DNA from: CAWBQO01 sp963790965
Lineage (GTDB): Bacteria > Bacteroidota > Rhodothermia > Rhodothermales > DASSAV01
DNA length: 64,000 bases
NCBI GenBank assembly: GCA_963790965.1
Contig: CAWBQO010000001.1
Location: 496,001-560,000, forward strand
Reading direction: 5' to 3'
In this document: piece by piece, positions 45,967 to 54,701 of the stretch
Layout: every line of letters begins with the position of its first letter
Numbering within the stretch: the first letter of the stretch is position 1
Program-made: the position numbers and the translations under genes
The notes under the pieces: generated by a model
Database searches by the model: none
What the model was told of the DNA's origin: nothing
The model's input: only the letters and a program-made list of their open reading frames with translations

Positions 45967-47456
45967 AGTTATTCCATCGCGGCCGGGCGAGGTGGTTCGT
46001 CCGGCTCCTGCCGCTGCTCTTCGCTACGCTCCTCACCGGGCCTGCTCTCGGGCAAGGATATGGCGGTCCGCTGAACGTGCAGGGCCTCAATGCTCGCAAC
46101 AACCCCTCCGCCGCTTCGCGCGCCTTCGGAGGCGTAACGTTCGGCACCGGGAGCGACATCGGCCTGATGTTCCTCAACCCGGCGTCACTGCACGAACTCT
46201 CCGGACTTCAGATCTCCGTCGCCGGCGGCCGCCGGTACCAGGACCTGGAGCAGGTGCAGCAGTACGCTCCCGTCCGGTATTACCCGAACCTTAGTGTCTT
46301 GCTGGATGGGATGACCGGCTCCATTCCGAACATCGACCCGGACCTTATCGGGTTCACGCCGCGCGACTCCGTGCAGCGGCCCTTCGATAGCATCGGTCCG
46401 GATTGGAGCCGTTCGCGCTCATCCAGTAGGCCCTTGCACGCGCTCGTGGCCGCGCCGTTCAGGCTCGGCGGCGTGCGGGTCGTGGCGGGCCTCGGGGCAG
46501 TGCAGTACGCCAACCTCGACCACTTCTACCAGAACAACAACGTCCTCACGCCGGGCGTGCTTTCGACGCGCCCCCTGCCGACGCTGCGGCCAACCGACGA
46601 CAATCCGGTGGAAGTGGACTGGCTCCAGTCGAGCCGCTCGCGTGATGGGTCGCTCTACGGCTATGGCGGTGCCCTCTCCGGCTTCATCGACGGGATTGAC
46701 CTTGCGCTCGGCGTCAGCGGCCTTTTGCTGCGCGGCTCCACCGATGACCGTGAACAGACCTATCAGCGCGGCCGCCTCACGTTCCTCGCCAACGAGTTCC
46801 GCGCCGACTCTGTCGTGGGGCACAACACGCGCACGGGCACATCGGACTTTTCCGGTGCGGAGTTCGCCTTTAGCGCCATGCTCGTCGGGCGCTACGCCAC
46901 CATCGGCGGTGTCGTTCGCCCGCCGACGACGTTCACGCGGGAGTACGAGGTAGCGGTCCAGGGCGATAGCTTGGGCGCGCCGTTCAGCGCGAGCCTGCAG
47001 GGGGAAGATCAGTTCAAGATGCCGTGGCGCGGGTCCGTCGGACTGCTCGTGCAGCCGATGGAAAAGCTGCGGATCGGCCTCGAGTATGAGTTCCGCCCGT
47101 ATGCGGACGCGGTGCTCACCACGGCGGGAGATACAGAGTCGAATCCATGGCAATCGTCGTCGCTGTTCCGCGTGGGCGCTCAGTATGAGCTTGCATCGTG
47201 GCTCGTGCTGCGCGGCGGCCTGCGCGGCGAGTCCGAGGTGTTCGTTCCGGAAGGAAGCGCGCTGTCCGAGCCGCCGACGTTCCGCGTCTACTCGGCCGGG
47301 TTCGGGCTCAATCACTCCGGCTTTAGCTGGAATGTGGCCTATGAATACGCCAACATGAAGTATCAGGACGTGTGGTCCGCAGCGCTCAGCCGGAACGATG
47401 ACGTGCAGCACGTAATCACGACCAGTCTGTCGTGGACGCTCCCGGTGGCCCCTTAG
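45963..47456 (+). CDS. FadL/OmpP1-like outer-membrane barrel protein
   Basis: 497 residues, signal peptide to about residue 30 (GPALGQG). The mature N-terminus, LNVQGLNARNNPSAASRAFGG followed by DIGLMFLNPASLHELSGLQI, is like FadL-type channels (the asparagine-proline motif near the N-terminus), and the C-terminus alternates as a barrel. It overlaps the PorV-like gene by 4 bases (ATGA), so translation is coupled. It may be a second channel or a structural partner. The open frame extends far upstream inside the PorV gene, but the signal peptide fixes the start at 45963. Confidence 0.78.
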   Translation: MKLFHRGRARWFVRLLPLLFATLLTGPALGQGYGGPLNVQGLNARNNPSAASRAFGGVTFGTGSDIGLMFLNPASLHELSGLQISVAGGRRYQDLEQVQQYAPVRYYPNLSVLLDGMTGSIPNIDPDLIGFTPRDSVQRPFDSIGPDWSRSRSSSRPLHALVAAPFRLGGVRVVAGLGAVQYANLDHFYQNNNVLTPGVLSTRPLPTLRPTDDNPVEVDWLQSSRSRDGSLYGYGGALSGFIDGIDLALGVSGLLLRGSTDDREQTYQRGRLTFLANEFRADSVVGHNTRTGTSDFSGAEFAFSAMLVGRYATIGGVVRPPTTFTREYEVAVQGDSLGAPFSASLQGEDQFKMPWRGSVGLLVQPMEKLRIGLEYEFRPYADAVLTTAGDTESNPWQSSSLFRVGAQYELASWLVLRGGLRGESEVFVPEGSALSEPPTFRVYSAGFGLNHSGFSWNVAYEYANMKYQDVWSAALSRNDDVQHVITTSLSWTLPVAP

Positions 47457-47516
47457 CGGATCGCAGCGGCGGGCTTTCGCCAGGCAACTTTAATCAACCA
47501 AACAGAGAGGATGATC

Positions 47517-49082
47517 ATGAGAGGACAAGCTACAAGACTCATCGCGATGTGCGCCCTCGCTCTTATCGTCGCGCCGGCCTTTGGGCAGACGCAGGGCGAT
47601 TTTCGCACGAGGGCCAGCGGGGACTGGAGCAAGGCCCAGATCTGGCAGACGTACAACGGCGCGTCCTGGGTCAATACCGCCACCGCGCCGACCGGCACGG
47701 AAACGATCACGGTGCAGAGCACGGATTCCGTCTTCATCGACACCGAGCGCACGCTTACGGGACACCTGATCAATCAGGGGATCGTCGAAAGCGACAGCAT
47801 GCTCACCATCGGCCTGGGCGGGACGTACGAGCACGCGCGGGATGCGGGCAGCATTCCGTTCGTCATCTGGGCGGAAGGGTCCACGCTGCTGCTCACCGGC
47901 GTCGTGAGCACGGCACCGGAGAACCGCGATCAGGACTACTTCAACATCACGATCAACACGCCCGATCAGCTCTCGAACCTGAATTTCGGATTGAACAACA
48001 ACACGGTTGGCGGCGACATTCGCGTGATCAGCACGGGAGCCGCGCGGTGGTATCTCACGTCGGCCGTGGCGAACGAAGGCTCAACGGTAACGCTGCTTGG
48101 CGACGTTGTGGTTGAGGGTGGGCAGCTGGCGACCCAGGGCACCAGTGCCGCGCTGACCACCTTCGTGGTGGACCATTATGGCGACATCATAGTGACCGGG
48201 GGCAACTTCTCCATCAGCCGCGGCTCGCAGGGCCTCGGCACGACGACGTGGAACCTGCACGAGGGCAACTTCTCGATGTCCAATGCGACCACGCAGAACT
48301 CCACCGTCACGCCCGGCGGCGCGCGCTTCGTCTTTATGAAAGAAGACGGCGTTCAGATGCTCACCCTTGGGGAGGGCAACAAGCTCAGCGCACTTCCGAT
48401 AGAAGTGGCCGCAGGAACAACCCTCGACGTTGGCGCGGCCGTGTTCACCGGCAGCGGCGACTTTGTGGTTCGGGAGAATGCCACGCTCGCGACCGCAAAT
48501 GTTGGCGGCATCTCGGGCCTCTTCGACGCGCTTTACACGGGAGCCGACACGCTCGCCGTAAACTCAAGCTACGTCTTCAACGGCACCGAAGCGCAGGTTA
48601 CGAGCGCCGGGATGCCCGCGACGGTCATGAACCTGACGATCAACAACCCGGCAGGGGTCACGCTCTCGCAGGAGACGACGATCAACGGCGAGCTTCGCCT
48701 GATGGCTGGCGTCTTCGACAATACCGTTCCCTTTACGCTCGGCCCAGGGGGCAGCGTCGTCTATGATGGCGGCAGTCTCCTGGTCAGCACGCCCAATGAA
48801 GAGGCAAAGGAGGTGCCGCAGGCGCTGGTCCTCGGGCAAAACTACCCGAACCCGTTCCGCGGGAGCACCGTGATCGGGTACGGCTTGCCGAGTTCTTCGG
48901 AAGTGTCCGTCCGCGTCTTCAACTTGCTTGGGCAGGAGGTGCGCCGCGTTTCGCTTGGCCGTCAGGCGGCCGGTATGCACGAATATGCCCTCAGCGCCGA
49001 TGGCCTGAGCGCGGGGCTGTACATCTACCGCCTCGAAGCAGGACAGGTATCGTCGACGAAGCGGATGGTTGTGCTTCACTGA
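47517..49082 (+). CDS. T9SS-tailed surface protein with one copy of a beta-repeat module
   Basis: 521 residues, signal peptide to about residue 23. After a GDFRTRASGDWSKAQIWQTY opening comes one roughly 300-residue beta-rich module marked by TYEHARDAGSIP, NRDQDYFNITINTP, VDHYGDIIVTGGNFSISRGS and YVFNGTEAQVTS. A T9SS type A domain ends the protein (GQNYPNPFRGSTVI, SAGLYIYRLE). No catalytic residues are evident; it looks like a parallel beta-helix adhesin or glycan-binding scaffold. GAGAGG six bases before the ATG at 47517 makes that start better than 47511. The module recurs three times in the next gene. Confidence 0.78.
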   Translation: MRGQATRLIAMCALALIVAPAFGQTQGDFRTRASGDWSKAQIWQTYNGASWVNTATAPTGTETITVQSTDSVFIDTERTLTGHLINQGIVESDSMLTIGLGGTYEHARDAGSIPFVIWAEGSTLLLTGVVSTAPENRDQDYFNITINTPDQLSNLNFGLNNNTVGGDIRVISTGAARWYLTSAVANEGSTVTLLGDVVVEGGQLATQGTSAALTTFVVDHYGDIIVTGGNFSISRGSQGLGTTTWNLHEGNFSMSNATTQNSTVTPGGARFVFMKEDGVQMLTLGEGNKLSALPIEVAAGTTLDVGAAVFTGSGDFVVRENATLATANVGGISGLFDALYTGADTLAVNSSYVFNGTEAQVTSAGMPATVMNLTINNPAGVTLSQETTINGELRLMAGVFDNTVPFTLGPGGSVVYDGGSLLVSTPNEEAKEVPQALVLGQNYPNPFRGSTVIGYGLPSSSEVSVRVFNLLGQEVRRVSLGRQAAGMHEYALSADGLSAGLYIYRLEAGQVSSTKRMVVLH

Positions 49083-49094
49083 TTCGACACCCAC

Positions 49095-49155
49095 GAGGCT
49101 AAGTCGCTGCCGGTGCCCTTCCGCTTGCGGGGGCACCGGCGGCCCGAGCCTCTTT
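49095..49155 (+). terminator. Strong hairpin between the two repeat-module genes
   Basis: GCCGGTGCCC (49109-49118) pairs with GGGCACCGGC (49131-49140), and an outer GAGGCT (49095-49100) pairs with AGCCTC (49147-49152), followed by TTT and a second short T-rich run. It starts 12 bp after a stop codon and ends 29 bp before the next start, so it is a terminator or a processing/attenuation site lowering expression of downstream genes. Confidence 0.55.
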
Positions 49156-49183
49156 CTGACCTTTACACCCCACGGGATCTATT

Positions 49184-52100
49184 ATGAACGCAAAACTTGC
49201 TACAACTGCAGGGATGCTCCTCGCCGGACTGCTCTTTTCCGCAAGCGCGCAGGCGCAGGAGATGGGCGACTACCGCTCCGCAGCCGTCGGCGAATGGAGC
49301 GCCGCCGCCACCTGGCAGACCTGGGACGGCTCCGCGTGGACCGCCGCAACGACCGCTCCCACCGGTGCGGAAATGATTACAATCGCAGGCACCGACACCG
49401 TTACGGTGGATGTGGCTGTCGTGATCACGGACACCGTCATGGTCTCCGAGACCGGTCGGCTGGCCGTTGAAGAGGGGACGCTGGAGTTTGCTTCCGGAGG
49501 CGTATACAACCACGCGCGGGACGCCGGCGATGTGCCCGAGGCTCTCTGGAGCGAAGGATCGACCTTTCTTCTGACGGGCACCGTTCAGGACGCGCCCGGC
49601 GACCGCAGTCAGAACTTCTACAACGTCACGCTCGATACGCCGAATCTCGCGCGCAACCGCGACCTCGGCTGGGACAACGTTACCATCGGCGGCGACGTGA
49701 CCCTGCTCAACTCGAACAACTCCCGCTGGCAACTCAGTTCGACCGCCGCAAACGACACGGCTGCGTTCGCCATCATGGGCGATGTCGTGGTTGAAAATGG
49801 GCAGTTCGCCGTCCAGGGAACGGGCACGGCATACACGACCTTTATCGTCAACCATTACGGCGACATTCGCGTGACGGGCGGCAACTTCTCCATTGCGCGC
49901 GGCTCGCAGGGCAGCGGTACCGGCACGACAACCTGGTACCTGCATGGCGGCGACTTTATCGCGTCCGATGCAAAGACGCAGAACTCCAACCCGGTGGAGG
50001 GCAACGCCAAGTTCGTTTTCGACGGAGATGGGACGCAGCTGCTTTCCTTTACAAACGTCGAATACGGGGGCGGGAGTATTGACTTTGCCGTTTCCGCGGC
50101 CACGACGCTGGAAGTCGCCGACGGCTTCAGCCTGGACGGACTGTTCGTAAATGAAGGGACCGTTACCCCGCTGGGATCCTTCACGGTGCTCGACGGGGCA
50201 GTTTACGAGCACGCGCGCAACGGCGGCACGGTGCCGAGCGCCACGTGGATGCAAGGCTCGACCGCGCTCTTTACCGGCATCACGACCACGACACCCGACA
50301 ATCGCGGGCAGGACTACTACAACCTGACCCTCAACACGCCGGGCCTCACTTCAAACAAGGATTTGGGCCTGGCGGGCCACACCATCTCGGGTGACCTCAG
50401 CGTCCTCGCGTCCGGCAGTTCACGCTGGCGGCTCGTCGGCGGCGAGTCGGACACGGTCGCGATCAGGGGAGACGTAATTGTGCGCGGCGCGTCGCTCGAG
50501 ACACAGGGCACGAGCAGCGCCACGAACGTAGTTATTGAGCACTATGGCAACATCGACGTAGACGGCGGCAACTTCTCCATCGCGCGCGGCTCTCAGGACG
50601 GTACCGGCACGACGAAGTGGTACCTCTATAAGGGCGACTTTATGATGGCCAACGCCCGGACGCAGAACTCCAATGCGACCGGCTCCTGGTTCGTCTTCGC
50701 GGCTGACTCGGTGCAGCATCTCGTTCTCGGCGACGGCAACACGATCGACAATCTCGCCATCGAAGTCTCCGACTCAACGACGCTCGATCTCGGAAAGAGC
50801 GTCATCCCCGGCAACGGCATCTTCGTGTTGCAGGACGGCGGCACGCTCGTGACCTCGCACACCGGCGGCATCATGGGCAACATCCAGACGACCGGCAACG
50901 TCATGCTCGGCACGATGGGGCGCTACGTCTATAATGGCACGGAAGCGCAGGACCTCGGCGTCTTCCCCGACTCCGCGCTCGCGCTCACGGTGGCGAACCT
51001 CGCCGGCGTTGCCACGGCGGACACCAACTTCGTCGCCACGCTCATCGTAGATGAAGGCGCGACCTTGCGCGTCGATTCCACCGGCTCCCTCACGGCGAAC
51101 GGCGGCGTCATCTCCGGCACCGTCGTAAACAAAGGCGAACTCATGGCCGAAACAACGCTCGGCTTCATGGGCACGTCCGTCTACGAACACGCCCGTGACG
51201 GAGGCAGCATTCCGTCCGGCGTGTGGTCTGAAGGATCCACCGCGATCCTGACGGGCATCAAGAGCACGGCACCGGACAACAGGGCGCAGGACTATTACAA
51301 CCTCGTGTTCAACACGCCCGAGCAGCTTTCCAACCTGAACATGGGCTTCGATGGGCAGACCATCAGCGGCGACGTTCGGGTCGTGAACACAGGCGCGGCG
51401 AGGTGGTACCTCATGTCCGTCCCGGCACAGGACACGGCCAACGTGACCATTCTCGGGGACGTGATTGTAGAGGACGGGCAGTTTGCGCCGCAAGGCACGG
51501 GCAATGCGATGACGAGCTTCGTTGTGGACCATTACGGGGACGTGGTGGTGACCGGTGGTAACTTCTCTATCGCGCGCGGCTCGCAGGGCAGCGGCAGCGG
51601 CTCGACCCGCTGGGTCTTGCACAGAGGAGATTTCTCGCTCTCCAATGCGAGGACGCAGAACTCGAACGGCGCGGGGGCGTGGTTCGTCTTCGCCGCGGAT
51701 TCCGTGCAGCACCTCACGCTCGGCGAGGGCAACACGCTTGACAACCTCCCCGTAGAGGTGCTCGGTGGGGCCACGCTCGACATGGGAACGAGCGTGCTTA
51801 CCGGATCCGGCCTGTTCACGCTCAACGAGGGTGCCATGCTTGCGACGGCGCTCCCGGGCGGCGTCGCCGGTGCGGTCCAGACGACCGGCACCGTGCTGCT
51901 CGGTGAGGGCGCGGGCTATGTCTTCAACGGAACGGAAGCGCAGGTCACAAGCACGGCCCTGCCGATGATGGTAGCCCAGCTCGTGATTGACAATGAGGCC
52001 GGCGTAAAGCTCTCACAGCCAACGTTCGTAACGGATGTCGTGCGGCTCCTCGCAGGGCAGTTCGACAACACGATCCCGTTCACGCTTGGAGAGGGAGCGA

Positions 52101-52429
52101 AGATTACGTCGGAGGGCGGCACGCTGCTCATCGCCGTGGCGAGCGAAGAGCTTGCAGACGTTCCGACCTCCTTCGAGTTGTACCAGAACTACCCGAACCC
52201 ATTCGCTTCCACGTCCACCATCCCGTATGATGTGAGCGCGGCGGCGCAGGTCTCGATCACGCTTTACGACGTGACGGGCCGCGAAGTGATGGTGCTTCTC
52301 GACGAGCAGCGCGCGCCGGGGCGTTACAGGGTCGACCTAAATCCCGTCTCGCTTCCGAGCGGACTGTACTTCTACCGCCTGCAAGCCGGCGACTGGAGCG
52401 AAACAAGAAAGCTGCACGTCGTCCGGTAA
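49184..52429 (+). CDS. T9SS-tailed surface protein with three beta-repeat modules
   Basis: 1081 residues, signal peptide to about residue 24 (AQAQ). The N-terminal GDYRSAAVGEWSAAATWQTW matches the previous protein. Three modules follow, starting with YNHARDAG (near 107), YEHARNGG (near 340) and YEHARDGG (near 665), each with a GGNFSIARGSQ strand and TQNSN turn; the first lacks the second half seen in modules 2 and 3. The end is a T9SS type A domain (YQNYPNPFASTSTI, SGLYFYRLQ). It is probably a beta-helical adhesin or glycan-binding scaffold made by internal duplication of the 47517-type protein. The function is unknown; the position before the PL9 lyase suggests a pectin-related role. Confidence 0.8.
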   Translation: MNAKLATTAGMLLAGLLFSASAQAQEMGDYRSAAVGEWSAAATWQTWDGSAWTAATTAPTGAEMITIAGTDTVTVDVAVVITDTVMVSETGRLAVEEGTLEFASGGVYNHARDAGDVPEALWSEGSTFLLTGTVQDAPGDRSQNFYNVTLDTPNLARNRDLGWDNVTIGGDVTLLNSNNSRWQLSSTAANDTAAFAIMGDVVVENGQFAVQGTGTAYTTFIVNHYGDIRVTGGNFSIARGSQGSGTGTTTWYLHGGDFIASDAKTQNSNPVEGNAKFVFDGDGTQLLSFTNVEYGGGSIDFAVSAATTLEVADGFSLDGLFVNEGTVTPLGSFTVLDGAVYEHARNGGTVPSATWMQGSTALFTGITTTTPDNRGQDYYNLTLNTPGLTSNKDLGLAGHTISGDLSVLASGSSRWRLVGGESDTVAIRGDVIVRGASLETQGTSSATNVVIEHYGNIDVDGGNFSIARGSQDGTGTTKWYLYKGDFMMANARTQNSNATGSWFVFAADSVQHLVLGDGNTIDNLAIEVSDSTTLDLGKSVIPGNGIFVLQDGGTLVTSHTGGIMGNIQTTGNVMLGTMGRYVYNGTEAQDLGVFPDSALALTVANLAGVATADTNFVATLIVDEGATLRVDSTGSLTANGGVISGTVVNKGELMAETTLGFMGTSVYEHARDGGSIPSGVWSEGSTAILTGIKSTAPDNRAQDYYNLVFNTPEQLSNLNMGFDGQTISGDVRVVNTGAARWYLMSVPAQDTANVTILGDVIVEDGQFAPQGTGNAMTSFVVDHYGDVVVTGGNFSIARGSQGSGSGSTRWVLHRGDFSLSNARTQNSNGAGAWFVFAADSVQHLTLGEGNTLDNLPVEVLGGATLDMGTSVLTGSGLFTLNEGAMLATALPGGVAGAVQTTGTVLLGEGAGYVFNGTEAQVTSTALPMMVAQLVIDNEAGVKLSQPTFVTDVVRLLAGQFDNTIPFTLGEGAKITSEGGTLLIAVASEELADVPTSFELYQNYPNPFASTSTIPYDVSAAAQVSITLYDVTGREVMVLLDEQRAPGRYRVDLNPVSLPSGLYFYRLQAGDWSETRKLHVVR

Positions 52430-52478
52430 CGCCGATCGTTTGCCCCGAAAGGTACGATCATAATGCGTCGAAGGGTCG

Positions 52479-52507
52479 CCTGCCGCCGTCCGTTGCGGAG
52501 CGGCAGG
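52479..52507 (+). other. Leader hairpin before the PL9 gene
   Basis: CCTGCCGC (52479-52486) pairs perfectly with GCGGCAGG (52500-52507) around a 13-nt loop, without a T-run. It ends 33 bp before the lyase start. Possible mRNA-stabilising or processing element; not a convincing terminator. Confidence 0.4.
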
Positions 52508-52540
52508 TGACCCCGAGACCTGTTTCCCTGAGAGATGCTC

Positions 52541-54604
52541 ATGAAACGCTTTGTGCTCTTAGCTGCTTTAATTCTGATGGGCGGGCCTGCTTTCGGGCAG
52601 GCTGAGCCGGCCCCGCTGAACGTCTACTACGGGCAAATACCGGAGGGTAAACACACGTTCTTCGTCGCGCCGGACGGCGCGAACGCAGCCGTCGGCAGCG
52701 AGGCGGCACCGTGGGCTACGCTCGACTACGCGATTACCAAGGTGCAGCGCGGCGACGTTATCGTCATGCGCGGAGGCGTTTACGAGCACAGCGAAACCAT
52801 CAACATCAAAAGCCCGAGCGGCTACATCGATGAGTTGATCGTCGTCACCGCGTATCCGGGCGAGGTGCCGATCCTCGAGTTTGCGCCGCAGCCGGACGAG
52901 CGCAATTATCACGGCATTCGCCTCAACGCGAACTGGTGGCACCTCATCGGGCTGACCATTCGGCACGCCTCTCATAACGGCATTCGCATGGACGGCAGCT
53001 ACAACGTCTTGGAGCAGATCACCGCCTATGAGAATTACGATACCGGCATTCATATGGCGGGCGGCGCTTCGAACAACCTGATCAAGAACTGCGACTCTTT
53101 TCGCAACTACGACTCCCCCGTGGGAGGCAACGCGGACGGGTTCTCCGCCAAATTCGACGGCATTGGCACCGGCAATCGCTACGTGGGCGACCGGGCGTGG
53201 GAGAACTCGGACGACGGCTGGGACTTCTGGATGGCTCCGTCCGCGATCACGATCGACAGTTCCTGGGCCTTCTCGAACGGAGACGCCGAGGCGCTCGGCA
53301 ATCTGCCACAATTCGACGGCAACGGCAACGGCTTCAAGCTGGGCGGCAACTACATCGAAGCGGATCACGTCGTCCGCCACAGCATGGCGTTCGACAATCT
53401 CGGGCCGGATGGCAGGTCCAAAGGGTTTGACTACAACAATAATCCCGGCGCGATGACGCTCATCGCGAATACCGCTTACAACAACGGCCGCAACTTCATA
53501 TTTCCGCTGAACGCGCCTTCAGGCAACCAGGCGGCGTTTATCAACAACCTCAGCGTTGCCCCCTCTCAGAGCCAGCACGCGACGACGCCGAGCACGGCCG
53601 TGTTTGATGGTAACATCTGGCTGACAAGCACGGGGCCAATGACTAACGTTTTCCAGAGTGTCGATATCGATCAGGCCAAGGCTCCTCGGCAGCGCGACGG
53701 CTCGCTACCGGACATCGAACTTCTGCGCCCTGCGCCGGGGAGTTTCATTGTGGACGCCGGCGTGCTGACCGGTGCGCCCTTCTATGGCGATGCGCCGGAC
53801 GTGGGCGCTTTCGAACTCGCCGTGGGCGAGCGCGTCCAGCCCTGGGCGAACCGCGCCGGCGGCAGCGTCATCGGCGGGCTGCGCGTTTTTGACCTGAACC
53901 ACGCCGCCGCATGGAACGTGCATGATGCGTACAGAGTGGGCGTTCAGCCTTTCGACGGTGCTTCTTTTACCGTGTCCGACACGCCCGCCGGACTGCGCGT
54001 CGATGAGTGGATTCAGACGCCGCTTGCTGCGCGCGCCATGAACTACCTCTATGAGCCTGCCGAAGTAACCGCAACGGTCGACGGAAAGCTGTTCGTGGCC
54101 CATGCAGCCGCCATTACGCCCAAGCCCGAGTGGCTCAGCGCCTTTGAAAGGACAGATCTCCATCTGACCCTCGCGGGTGGGAGCGCCGAGCACTTGATGG
54201 ACATTTACGTGCGCGACGTGTCGGCCGGGGATACGCTTGCGCTTGGACGCAACTCGCGGGATGGCGCAGAAGACGCGCCGATGTACTTCGTGCTCTTCGG
54301 CGACCGGGTGGCCGTAGGCGTCGAGCCGGACCCGGCGCAGCAGGAGGCTTTTGTTTGGAGAGGCATCTACCCGAACCCGGTCCGTTCGACCGCGAACGTT
54401 TCTTTCAACCTGGCGCAAGCGGCTGATGTGTCTGTCAAGATGTACGACGCGCTCGGCCGGGAGGTCGCCGTTCTGGCCGACGGGTTTATGACCGCAGGGC
54501 CCCACACGCTTGCGTGGAATGCGGGGTCTGCGACAAGCGGTGTTTACTTTTGCCGCATCGAGGCCGGCAAGTTTTCAGTTGTGAAGCGCGTGGTCCGACT
54601 CTGA
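52541..54604 (+). CDS. Pectate lyase family 9 with T9SS tail
   Basis: 687 residues, signal peptide to about residue 20. It cleaves polygalacturonate by beta-elimination. The right-handed beta-helix (about 35-430) has the PL9 calcium/catalytic region: GNADGFSAKF, then NSDDGWDFWMAP, then GNGFKLGGN, where Lys266 corresponds to the catalytic base of characterised PL9 enzymes. A beta-sandwich region follows (about 440-590), then a T9SS type A domain (IYPNPVRSTANVSF, DALGREV, SGVYFCRIE). It is surface-displayed or released. GAGAG six bases before the ATG at 52541 favours this start over 52535. It closes the TonB-receptor unit and makes a pectin substrate for that unit likely. Confidence 0.9.
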   Translation: MKRFVLLAALILMGGPAFGQAEPAPLNVYYGQIPEGKHTFFVAPDGANAAVGSEAAPWATLDYAITKVQRGDVIVMRGGVYEHSETINIKSPSGYIDELIVVTAYPGEVPILEFAPQPDERNYHGIRLNANWWHLIGLTIRHASHNGIRMDGSYNVLEQITAYENYDTGIHMAGGASNNLIKNCDSFRNYDSPVGGNADGFSAKFDGIGTGNRYVGDRAWENSDDGWDFWMAPSAITIDSSWAFSNGDAEALGNLPQFDGNGNGFKLGGNYIEADHVVRHSMAFDNLGPDGRSKGFDYNNNPGAMTLIANTAYNNGRNFIFPLNAPSGNQAAFINNLSVAPSQSQHATTPSTAVFDGNIWLTSTGPMTNVFQSVDIDQAKAPRQRDGSLPDIELLRPAPGSFIVDAGVLTGAPFYGDAPDVGAFELAVGERVQPWANRAGGSVIGGLRVFDLNHAAAWNVHDAYRVGVQPFDGASFTVSDTPAGLRVDEWIQTPLAARAMNYLYEPAEVTATVDGKLFVAHAAAITPKPEWLSAFERTDLHLTLAGGSAEHLMDIYVRDVSAGDTLALGRNSRDGAEDAPMYFVLFGDRVAVGVEPDPAQQEAFVWRGIYPNPVRSTANVSFNLAQAADVSVKMYDALGREVAVLADGFMTAGPHTLAWNAGSATSGVYFCRIEAGKFSVVKRVVRL

Positions 54605-54701
54605 TCGCGTTGGGCTTCGTCGCTCTGCCCGGTTTAAACAAGACGGTAAAAGGTGTTCGCTCCGGCGAGGGCGGCGCAGGCAAATACAGGTGAGCAATAG
54701 T

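Noticed and set aside
52432..52475. GATCGT...ACGATC stem as terminator after the three-module gene
   Set aside because: The stem is 6 bp with a 14-nt loop and there is no T-run.
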